Source: Nocardioides oleivorans (GTDB lineage Bacteria; Actinomycetota; Actinomycetes; Propionibacteriales; Nocardioidaceae). Taken from it: a stretch of DNA of 64,000 nucleotides. The notes under the pieces were generated by a model. It searched no databases and was not told the origin of the DNA. It was given only the letters and a program-made list of their open reading frames with translations. Within the stretch, counting starts at the first letter, position 1. Each line of letters begins with the position of its first letter. Shown here one piece after another: positions 58,301-64,000 of the stretch. The position numbers were made by a program, and so were the translations under genes. Where the stretch lies: positions 1,054,001 to 1,118,000 of the forward strand of contig NZ_SDWT01000001.1 in assembly GCF_004137255.1 (NCBI RefSeq). Direction: 5' to 3'.

Positions 58301-61300
58301 GCTGCCCCGACCTGGCTCCACGTGGTTCCGTTGTTGGACCAGTACGCCGACACCTCGGCGCCGCGACGGCTGAGCTTCAGCCACTTCGGGACGCTGCTGG
58401 TGCCGCCCGCGACCGACGCGTTGAGCTGCCCGTTGCCGTCGGGGTCGGTGAGGAACTCCATGCCGCCGCTCGGGCGCCAGGCGACCATCGCGTAGCCGGG
58501 CGAGGTGCCGGGCTGCGTCATGTCGTTGCGGATGACCAGGCCGGCCTTGCCGGACTGGTTGGCCAGGGTGCTGGCGTCGACCCGCACCACCGCGTCGTAG
58601 GAGTCGTCGCCGCCGGCGGGCTGGTAGAGGGCGGTGTACTGGTCGGTCCCCTGCCAGGTGTCGGCACCCGCCCCGGTGAGGCGGAAGGCGCCGGCGCCGA
58701 GGCGCTCGAACTGGCCGCCCACGTTGGTGAAGGGCAGCAGGTCGCCGAAGAGCTCGCCGACCTGGGCGACCACGATGCGCGAGGTCTTCGACTCGCCCGC
58801 GGCGTTCGTCGCGACCGCGGTCAGGTGGTAGAGCCCCTCCTCCTCGGGAGTCGTCCACGTGGCGGCGTACGGCGCCGTGGTGTCGGTGCCGATGGAGGCG
58901 CCGTCGACGAAGAACTCGACGCCCGTGATGGCCCCGCCGTCCTGGCTGGCGTCCGCGGTGACCGTGACCTCCGAGCCCGGGTCGAGCTGGACGCCCTGCT
59001 GGGGAGCGGTGATCGCGACCTCGGGAAGCGCGTCCTCCGACGAGCCCTGGCCGATGGCCTCGAAGAAGTTGAACCGGATGTCGCTGCCGCCGGTGAAGAC
59101 GAAGAAGAGGTTCATCGTCTCGTCACCGAGGTCGCTCACGTCCACCGACACGTCCGTGAAGCTCGCGCCCGTGGCGGGCACCGGCACGGTCTTCACCAGG
59201 TCGCCGGTGGCCGAGCCCTTGCGGAGCTCGATCGCGCCACCCCCGGCCGTCGACTGGACCCGCAGGGCCAGCCGCTTGATCTGGTGGAAGTTGACCGGCG
59301 AGAAGTTGATCCAGGCACCGTCCTTGCCGACGACGACCTGCTTGCCGCCCTCGGCGTCGGTCGACGACGCGAGCGTGGCCGAGGACGACTTGCGGGAGAA
59401 GAACTCCGCCTGCCGCAGCTTCGGGAACACCAGGGTGGTGTCCGACCCGGTGAGCGGGTTGGCGCCTCCCGTGCCGCCGCCGTCGGTGTAGCGCGCGTCG
59501 ATGGCGAAGAAGATGTTCTCGTCCGGCGCGTGCCCGCCGAGGCTCGTCGGCGTGGTGCCGGTCAGCCCGGTGTACGGCGTCGTGGGGTGTGCGTGCTCGT
59601 CGTGGCCCAGGGCCGGCTGGATGATCACGTCGGCCGGGTCGATCGTGCCGTCCTCGGGGTCGGTCACCTCGACGTCCCAGTCGAGGTCGTCGCCGAAGTC
59701 GAAGAACGAGCCGTCCGGCGGCAGGTCGAACGTGACGCTGGGACGGGTGTTGCCGACCGTGATCGGGATCGTGGTCGTGCCGTCCTTGCCTGCGGGGTCG
59801 GTCACGGTGAGGCGCGGGTTGAAGACACCCTCGGTGGTGAAGGTGTGGCTCGCGGTGACGCCGGTGGCGTCCACGTCGCCGTCACCGTCGAAGTCCCACT
59901 CGTAGGTGAGCTCCTCCTCCTCGGGGTCGGTCGAGCCCGAGCCGTCGAACTGGACGGTCAGCGGTGCCGGGCCGGAGTCGACGTCCACGGTGACCTTCGC
60001 GATCGGGGACCGCGAGCCGGAGATGTAGTCGACGCGGAACAGGCCCGAGTTGGGGTTGTCGCGGCCGTAGCCACCGCCCCAGTCCAGCACGTAGAGCGAG
60101 CCGTCCGGGCCGAACTTCGAGTCGATCGGGGCGAGGAACTGCTGGGTGGGCAGGAAGGCGTTGACCTTCTCCACCTCGGTGCCGGGCTCGCCGGTGGCCG
60201 GGTCCTTCAGCTGGATCGAGTACATCTTGTTGCGCGCCCACTCGTAGAAGAAGGGCTTGCCGTCGTAGGACTCGGGGAACTTGGTGTCCGACTCCAGGTC
60301 GGCGTCGTAGCGGTAGAACGGGCCGCCCATCGGGGCCAGGCCGCCGCCCTGCGGGATCACGCTGGGCACCGACGAGCGCTGGTAGCCGTACCACATGTCC
60401 GCGGCGCGGGCCGGCGGGAGCTCGGTCAGGCCGGTGTTGCGCACGGAGTCGTTGACCGGGTTGTCGCAGTCGAAGTAGCCGCCGACCGTCACCGGGTTGG
60501 TGCGGTAGTCGACGTCACGGAACGGCTCGTTGTCGCCCATGCACATCGGCCAGCCGTAGTTGCCGGCCGTCTTGATCAGGTTCCACTCCGCGATGCCGGC
60601 CGGGCCGCGCGTCGCCGGGGCGTCGTTGTTGTTGTCCGGGGAGTAGTCGGCCATGCTCAGCCAGCCGGTCTCCTGGTCGACGCTGAACCGGAACGGGTTG
60701 CGGAACCCCATCGCGTAGATCTCGGGGAGCGTCTTGTCGTCGGTGTCGTCGGCCTCGTCGAAGAGGTTGCCCTCGGGGATCGTGTAGCCGTTGCCGTCGG
60801 CGTCGGGCGTGATCCGCAGGATCTTGCCGCGCAGGTCGTTGGTGTTGGCCGAGGTCTCGCGGGCGTCGTGGAACGTGCCGGGGCGCTCGGAGATCGGCGC
60901 GTAGCCGCCCGACGGCTCCGAGTGCGGGTTCACGTCGTCGCCGACGCCGATGTAGAGGCTGCCGTCGGGGCCGAAGTCGAGCGCTCCACCGGTGTGGCCG
61001 GGCTCGTCGGGCAGGCGGCGGGCCGGGATCCGGATGATCTCCTTCTCGCTGGCCGGGTCGAAGACGCCGTTGACCATCGTGAAGCGCGCGACCGTGCTCC
61101 AGAAGTTGGCCGGGTCGCTCTCGTTGGCGCTGGCGGGAGCGCGGTAGACGAAGACGTGGCCGTTGTCGGTGAAGTCCGGGTCGAGCGCGATGCCCAGCAT
61201 CCCGTCCTCGCCGCCGGAGTAGACCGGCACCTCGAGGACCGTGGTGACGTCCTGGGTCTCCGGGTCGTACTCGCGGATCTGGCCGCGGACGAGCTCGGTG

Positions 61301-62229
61301 TAGAAGACGCGACCGTCGTCGGCGATGTCGATGGCGAACGGCGCGGAGGTGTTCTGGTCGAGCGGCACCCGCTCGAAGTTGCTCCACACGGTGCCGCCGC
61401 AGTCGCCCTCCTCGAGCCCGGCGACGTACTTCACGCCTCCGACGATCTGCGCCATGAACTCGGGCTCGTCGTAGTGCGAGGGGAAGTGGCCCAGCGCGGT
61501 CGCCCAGAAGCGGCCGCCCTCGTAGGGCTTGCACCAGCTGATCGGGTGGTCGTAGCCCTGGGTGCCGCCGGCGTACGTCGTCTCGTCCATCGTCTGGAGG
61601 ACGTGGGCCGTGCCGCGGACGTTGTTCGAGAAGTTGTACCACTCGTCGTTGCGGGTCCACCTGGTCACCGAGTCGGTGCCGTCGAAGTGCTTCGTCGAGG
61701 GGTGGGTGACGTCCTCGTTGCGGACCACGCCCGACGGACCGGGGTCGGTGCCGGTGGGCGCGTGGCCCGGCATCAGGGAGCCGACCATGTTGTCCCACCA
61801 CGGGTAGCTGCCACGCATGTCGAGCGCGTTGTGCACGGCCGCGATGCCGTTGCCCGCCTCCATCCAGCGCTCCATCGCCGCCTTCTCCGAGGCGTTCCAC
61901 GGATCGCCGTTGGCCTGGAAGACCAGGATCGCGTCGAACGGCTCGAGGCCCTCGTCGGTGAACACCGCCTCGGAGCCGCCGGGCGTCTCCTTGTGCACGA
62001 CGGTGACCGTCATGCCGGCCGCCTCGAGCGCCGCCTTCACCTTCGGGGTCGCCTGGGCGATCGCGGCGTCGTGCCAGTCCCCCGCTGCGTCCTCGGTGAA
62101 GATCAGGACGTGGCCGTGCCCCGGGTGGGCGTTGGCCGGTGCTGCGGCGACGACGCCGAGCAGCAGCCCTCCGAGGAGGGCGAGCACGGTGAGCAGTGCA
62201 GTGGACTTCAGCGGTGACAGGCGGGACAT
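55363..62229 (-). CDS. Giant secreted ThuA / PQQ-type sugar dehydrogenase / PKD / CBM / OmpL47 fusion
   Basis: A 2288-residue exported protein. Domains by residue: signal peptide 1-34 (cut after ANA); ThuA-like domain 36-260 (VLIFTEDAAGDWHDAAIAQ, NALDMRG); glucose/sorbosone dehydrogenase propeller about 280-735 (FAIDIADDGRVFYTELVRGQ in part, GEDGMLGIALDPDF, GGALDFGPDGSLYIGVGDD); PKD domain 740-830; CBM6-like 930-1060; Ig-like 1065-1150; three DUF1349/LamG-like sandwiches about 1165-1345, 1366-1556 and 1566-1763; OmpL47-type repeats about 1770-2120 (TEYRVDEGTWTTY, AGNVE); a final Ig-like unit; and an Arg/Lys-rich helical tail 2204-2288 like the FIMAH domain. ATG 62229 has GGAGG upstream. A Crp-like site lies 34 bp before it. 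Probably binds and oxidises polysaccharide sugars outside the cell. Confidence 0.88.
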   Translation of the reverse strand: MSRLSPLKSTALLTVLALLGGLLLGVVAAAPANAHPGHGHVLIFTEDAAGDWHDAAIAQATPKVKAALEAAGMTVTVVHKETPGGSEAVFTDEGLEPFDAILVFQANGDPWNASEKAAMERWMEAGNGIAAVHNALDMRGSYPWWDNMVGSLMPGHAPTGTDPGPSGVVRNEDVTHPSTKHFDGTDSVTRWTRNDEWYNFSNNVRGTAHVLQTMDETTYAGGTQGYDHPISWCKPYEGGRFWATALGHFPSHYDEPEFMAQIVGGVKYVAGLEEGDCGGTVWSNFERVPLDQNTSAPFAIDIADDGRVFYTELVRGQIREYDPETQDVTTVLEVPVYSGGEDGMLGIALDPDFTDNGHVFVYRAPASANESDPANFWSTVARFTMVNGVFDPASEKEIIRIPARRLPDEPGHTGGALDFGPDGSLYIGVGDDVNPHSEPSGGYAPISERPGTFHDARETSANTNDLRGKILRITPDADGNGYTIPEGNLFDEADDTDDKTLPEIYAMGFRNPFRFSVDQETGWLSMADYSPDNNNDAPATRGPAGIAEWNLIKTAGNYGWPMCMGDNEPFRDVDYRTNPVTVGGYFDCDNPVNDSVRNTGLTELPPARAADMWYGYQRSSVPSVIPQGGGLAPMGGPFYRYDADLESDTKFPESYDGKPFFYEWARNKMYSIQLKDPATGEPGTEVEKVNAFLPTQQFLAPIDSKFGPDGSLYVLDWGGGYGRDNPNSGLFRVDYISGSRSPIAKVTVDVDSGPAPLTVQFDGSGSTDPEEEELTYEWDFDGDGDVDATGVTASHTFTTEGVFNPRLTVTDPAGKDGTTTIPITVGNTRPSVTFDLPPDGSFFDFGDDLDWDVEVTDPEDGTIDPADVIIQPALGHDEHAHPTTPYTGLTGTTPTSLGGHAPDENIFFAIDARYTDGGGTGGANPLTGSDTTLVFPKLRQAEFFSRKSSSATLASSTDAEGGKQVVVGKDGAWINFSPVNFHQIKRLALRVQSTAGGGAIELRKGSATGDLVKTVPVPATGASFTDVSVDVSDLGDETMNLFFVFTGGSDIRFNFFEAIGQGSSEDALPEVAITAPQQGVQLDPGSEVTVTADASQDGGAITGVEFFVDGASIGTDTTAPYAATWTTPEEEGLYHLTAVATNAAGESKTSRIVVAQVGELFGDLLPFTNVGGQFERLGAGAFRLTGAGADTWQGTDQYTALYQPAGGDDSYDAVVRVDASTLANQSGKAGLVIRNDMTQPGTSPGYAMVAWRPSGGMEFLTDPDGNGQLNASVAGGTSSVPKWLKLSRRGAEVSAYWSNNGTTWSQVGAAVTLAGIGSTQDVGMFVMSHEAAERTADFSQFAIDTDPAEPEPETPSEPLSCVAGPLSDEFDSPSLLPKWALRNAPGQPITQAGGSLRVPVTGADINEANTGPVSFAGQALPAGNWVATTKITLDHSSHWQWAGLVVHRTDNDYNKLAFVRHQDGGRLVEFQSETNGTRSTPGAPRVPADFPTTIHLRLTNTGGTLTAAYSTNGEAWTNVAGSTALKTGAGTRIGVMAGGDLGTTPRVAQVDWFRVTPDGTAPTVEADDEFDGTALDGCRWAESVRYSSRTASVADGHLKISTEPGDINGANPLSPRNFVLQDAPEGDWVATTRFKAPLKHRYQLAGLLMYGDDDNYVKADVVAYNAPGAAVDLRAEVAAEKGGSGVAGGDAINIADSSESGYWYVRVTRSGTSYTAEVSDGGVTWTPIGDGVTYDGPLSSIGLMAIGPEQEEPVSVEFDWFRLDTGEEPPVDTTAPTTTATQAVVAEGVRVTLTATDDAGGSGVASTEYRVDEGTWTTYAAPFVVTAPGTHTVEFRSTDVAGNVEATKSAEVVVEAPDTEAPTTTLTWSPAAPDGDAGWYVSTPRFTLAADDGGSGVATTEYRIDGGAWTAYAGAVEVADGEHTVAYRSTDVAGNVETAGSAQVKADTVTPATGATQQVAGDGVRVVLEATDATSGVAGTEVKVDQDAWQAYTAPVTVTGAGDHTVRFRSSDKAGNVEVEQSIGVVVGGPPADTTAPVTAVRTDPASPDGSAGWFTTAPTVTLSATDTGSGVARTEYRIGSGAWTAYAGPFPVAAQGRQVLEVRSIDRDGNVESAQSREMSLDTAGPEVTIDGLRARTYPSHRSATVSWSGSDATSGIRAVRARLDGEVVEAGAWQMWTLSTGRHVLTVTGTDGAGNTSTRTVVFTVQATRASLKKVLAAAAADGDLRPRLANRLVQLDKDARRAENRGDRPAAKKQLKAIRKLVRTKVDGDLRAALLAQVKERLAKL

Positions 62230-62262
62230 CGGGCCTCCAGGTCGATGGATGCCGAGGTGGCG

Positions 62263-62278
62263 TGTGATGCACGTCACC
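62263..62278 (-). promoter_or_regulatory. Crp/GlxR-like site upstream of the giant secreted protein gene
   Basis: TGTGATGCACGTCACC matches TGTGA-N6-TCACA at 9 of 10 fixed positions. It is centred about 41 bp before the start codon of the gene at 55363-62229. Carbon-source control by the Crp protein at 17260 is a reasonable inference. Confidence 0.55.
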
Positions 62279-62346
62279 AACAGGCGTGCTCGGACGCTGA
62301 CAGCCTTTTGTGTGTCCGTCAAGCAAAAGTCGCCGCGCACAGACGA

Positions 62347-62370
62347 ATAAGATGCTTTAGTCGCATAAGA
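62347..62370. promoter_or_regulatory. AT-rich repeat element between divergent genes
   Basis: ATAAGA occurs at 62347 and 62365 with inverted ATGC/GCAT between them (62352-62355 and 62363-62366). It is one of the few AT-rich patches here and lies between the giant secreted-protein gene and the first ATPase gene. Another CTTTTG/CAAAAG inverted pair lies near 62306-62330. Operator or UP-element-like role is possible. Confidence 0.35.
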
Positions 62371-62400
62371 AGGCACCGACCCGGGCGTGCGACCGCTCGC

Positions 62401-62406
62401 TAGGCT
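62401..62406 (+). promoter_or_regulatory. Leaderless -10 box for the first Get3/ArsA-type ATPase gene
   Basis: TAGGCT, 6 nt before GTG 62413; it decides between the tandem GTG codons at 62410 and 62413. Confidence 0.55.
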
Positions 62407-62412
62407 CGAGTG

Positions 62413-63432
62413 GTGACCGCCCCTCCCGACCCGACCTCCGACTGGACCGGGGTGCGCCTCCACGTCGTCAGCGGCAAGGGCGGGACCGGCAAGTCGACCG
62501 TGGCCGCGGCGCTCGCGCTGGCGCTCGCGACCTCCGGCCGCAACGTGCTGCTCTGCGAGGTCGAGGGCCGCCAGGGCATCGCGCGGATGTTCGACGTCGA
62601 CCCACTGCCCTACGAGGAGCGCCGGATCGCCAGGGGCGCGCCCGACGCGCGCGGTCGGGCGGGGCAGGTGCACGCCCTCCACATCGATCCCGAGTCGGCA
62701 CTCCTGGAGTACCTCTCGATGTACTACAAGCTCGGTCGTGCCGGACGGGCGCTCGACCGCTTCGGCGTCATCGACTTCGCCACCACCATCGCGCCCGGGG
62801 TCCGCGACGTGCTGCTGACCGGCAAGGTCTACGAGGCAGCGCAGCGCCCGCGCAAGGCCAAGGACGCGATCACCTACGACGCCGTCGTGCTCGACGCGCC
62901 GCCCACCGGGCGGATCGGGCAGTTCCTGGGGGTCAACTCCGAGGTGGCCGGCCTCGCGAAGGTCGGTCCGGTCAAGACCCAGGCCGACCGGGTGATGGAG
63001 CTGCTGCGCTCACCGCGCACCGCCGTCCACCTCGTCACGATCCTCGAGGAGATGCCGGTGCAGGAGACGTCCGACGGGATCGCCCAGCTGCGCGAGGCCG
63101 GACTCCCGGTCGGCGCCGTGGTGGTCAACCTGGTGCGCCCGCAGGCACTGAGCGCCGACGCGCTCGCCCGGGTGCGCGACGAGGCGGTCGACCCGTCCGT
63201 TGTCGCCGCCGAGCTCAAGCGCGCCAAGGTCGACGTCGACCAGGACCTGGTCGCCTCGCTCGTCGACGAGGCCCGCGACCACGCCGTACGCCGCCAGCTC
63301 GAGGACGAGCAGCGCGAGCTCGTGGCCGCCGAGGGCGTGCCGACCTTCGAGCTCCCACGCCTCGCCGCCGGGATCGACCACGGCGCGCTCATCGAGCTGG
63401 CGCAGCTGCTGCGCGGTCAGGGACTGGCATGA
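62413..63432 (+). CDS. Get3/ArsA-family ATPase, first of pair (BagA-like)
   Basis: A 339-residue deviant-Walker ATPase: [17 protein letters not shown] at the N-terminus (signature lysine of the SIMIBI class), [14 protein letters not shown] as the switch II/Walker B region, and a helical middle part with [10 protein letters not shown]. It lacks an arsenite-binding cysteine triad. In M. tuberculosis the homologous pair Rv3679-Rv3680 (BagA-BagB) follows ridA and DUF4177 and forms a Get3-like complex. The start is GTG 62413 by the leaderless promoter. It overlaps the next gene by 4 bp (ATGA). Confidence 0.88.
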   Translation: MTAPPDPTSDWTGVRLHVVSGKGGTGKSTVAAALALALATSGRNVLLCEVEGRQGIARMFDVDPLPYEERRIARGAPDARGRAGQVHALHIDPESALLEYLSMYYKLGRAGRALDRFGVIDFATTIAPGVRDVLLTGKVYEAAQRPRKAKDAITYDAVVLDAPPTGRIGQFLGVNSEVAGLAKVGPVKTQADRVMELLRSPRTAVHLVTILEEMPVQETSDGIAQLREAGLPVGAVVVNLVRPQALSADALARVRDEAVDPSVVAAELKRAKVDVDQDLVASLVDEARDHAVRRQLEDEQRELVAAEGVPTFELPRLAAGIDHGALIELAQLLRGQGLA

Positions 63433-64000
63433 GCACCCGCAGCCGGCAGGCACCCCGGCAGGCACCTGTCCTCGACATCGACGCCCTGCTCGACGACCGC
63501 AGTGTCGAGATCATCGTGTGCTGCGGCTCCGGCGGGGTCGGCAAGACCACGACCTCCGCCGCCCTCGCCCTCCGCGCGGCCGAGCAGGGGCGCAACGTCG
63601 TCGTGCTCACCATCGACCCGGCGCGGCGGCTCGCGCAGTCGATGGGCATCGAGCAGCTCGACAACACGCCGCGCCCGGTGCCCGGCATCGCGCCCGGCGG
63701 GGGCGGGTCGCTCGACGCGATGATGCTCGACATGAAGCGCACCTTCGACGAGGTGGTCGAGGGCCAGGCCAGCCCGGAGAAGGCGAAGCAGATCCTGGAG
63801 AACCCGTTCTACGTCGCGCTGTCGAGCTCGTTCGCCGGGACCCAGGAGTACATGGCGATGGAGAAGCTCGGTCAGCTCCACCGCCAGGCGCGCGAGGACG
63901 ACACCTACGACCTCATCGTGGTCGACACGCCTCCGTCGCGCTCGGCGCTCGACTTCCTCGACGCACCGGAGCGGCTCTCCAGCTTCCTCGACGGGCGACT
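63429..64000 (+). CDS. Get3/ArsA-family ATPase, second of pair (BagB-like), partial
   Basis: The first 190 codons of a gene that runs past the window end. P-loop [20 protein letters not shown], a [11 protein letters not shown] motif after strand 2 and [20 protein letters not shown] mark a second ArsA/Get3-type subunit, more canonical than the first. The [18 protein letters not shown] stretch is part of the family helical subdomain. ATG 63429 overlaps the first gene's stop. The pair probably makes a heteromeric ATPase for membrane-protein or metabolic targeting; whiB4 often follows in relatives but lies outside. Confidence 0.88.
   Translation, partial: MSTRSRQAPRQAPVLDIDALLDDRSVEIIVCCGSGGVGKTTTSAALALRAAEQGRNVVVLTIDPARRLAQSMGIEQLDNTPRPVPGIAPGGGGSLDAMMLDMKRTFDEVVEGQASPEKAKQILENPFYVALSSSFAGTQEYMAMEKLGQLHRQAREDDTYDLIVVDTPPSRSALDFLDAPERLSSFLDGR

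Noticed and set aside
55675..62217. Open frame of 2180 codons on the plus strand opposite the giant secreted protein
   Set aside because: Low-complexity Arg/Gly/Val/Asp shadow with no recognisable domain; the minus strand shows many clear domains and a signal peptide.

Overview
The window is chromosomal DNA from a high-GC actinobacterium. Codon use is strongly GC-biased at third positions. Lineage markers include a MarP-type protease, SigE-family sigma factors, a GlxR-like Crp, a paired Get3/ArsA-type ATPase operon and many leaderless promoters (TAGNNT placed 6-7 nt before ATG/GTG). Gene content fits a Nocardioides-type organism, but species cannot be fixed from the sequence alone. I saw no tRNA, rRNA, CRISPR array, transposase or integrase.

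Layout. (1) 1-2422: end of an acetate/cation symporter, a strong terminator hairpin and acs, with a Crp/GlxR-like site between them. (2) 2547-11237: MTA phosphorylase, NAD-dependent epimerase, GT-C-like membrane protein (opposite strand), family-2 glycosyltransferase, DUF2064 protein, methyltransferase, membrane-bound molybdopterin oxidoreductase, small membrane protein and a two-component system. The core resembles the mycobacterial methylthioxylose (MTX) locus that decorates lipoarabinomannan. (3) 11262-17937: VOC protein, nhaA, Holin-X-like protein, and the coupled operon nth-tlpA-nudix-marP divergent from crp. (4) 18015-21499: two tandem paralogous modules of SigE-type sigma factor plus membrane beta-propeller protein, each behind the same three-block promoter. 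(5) 21530-26405: TIGR03086-type protein, membrane LuxR regulator, small membrane protein, and an overlapping operon DUF4177-ridA-nudix-MBL. (6) 26497-33406: NarL-type two-component system, TetR plus NmrA-like reductase, MacB/FtsX-type ABC exporter. (7) 33480-39761: lipoprotein, a 1741-residue LPxTG protein with CshA-type repeats, and an iron-permease-domain protein. (8) 39779-43423: flavin monooxygenase and MFS transporter sharing a perfect palindromic operator, and a DUF418 protein. (9) 43586-51003: organosulfur island with ene-reductase, aldo/keto reductase, DszA/NtaA-type monooxygenase, ssuABC-type transporter and SsuD-type monooxygenase. (10) 51182-55217: VOC protein, unknown proteins, coiled-coil protein, scoAB. 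(11) 55363-62229: a 2288-residue secreted ThuA/sugar-dehydrogenase/PKD/CBM fusion. (12) 62413-64000: two Get3/ArsA-type ATPases, the second cut by the window end.

From memory of the M. tuberculosis map, acs, the Holin-X-like gene, marP, the nudix gene, tlpA, nth, crp, the MBL gene, ridA, the DUF4177 gene and the two ATPases occur in the same order there (about Rv3667-Rv3680). The window therefore looks like a conserved backbone opened at three places by accessory DNA: about 2.5-11.2 kb, 18-24 kb and 26.5-62.2 kb.

Non-coding structure is rich. There are two families of dispersed palindromic elements (two copies each, in opposite orientation), a tandem palindromic element between convergent genes, two further strong hairpins or terminators, three palindromic operators, 14 leaderless promoter candidates and two strong Crp-like sites (acs and the giant secreted protein). 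No stretch longer than 300 bases lacks a gene.
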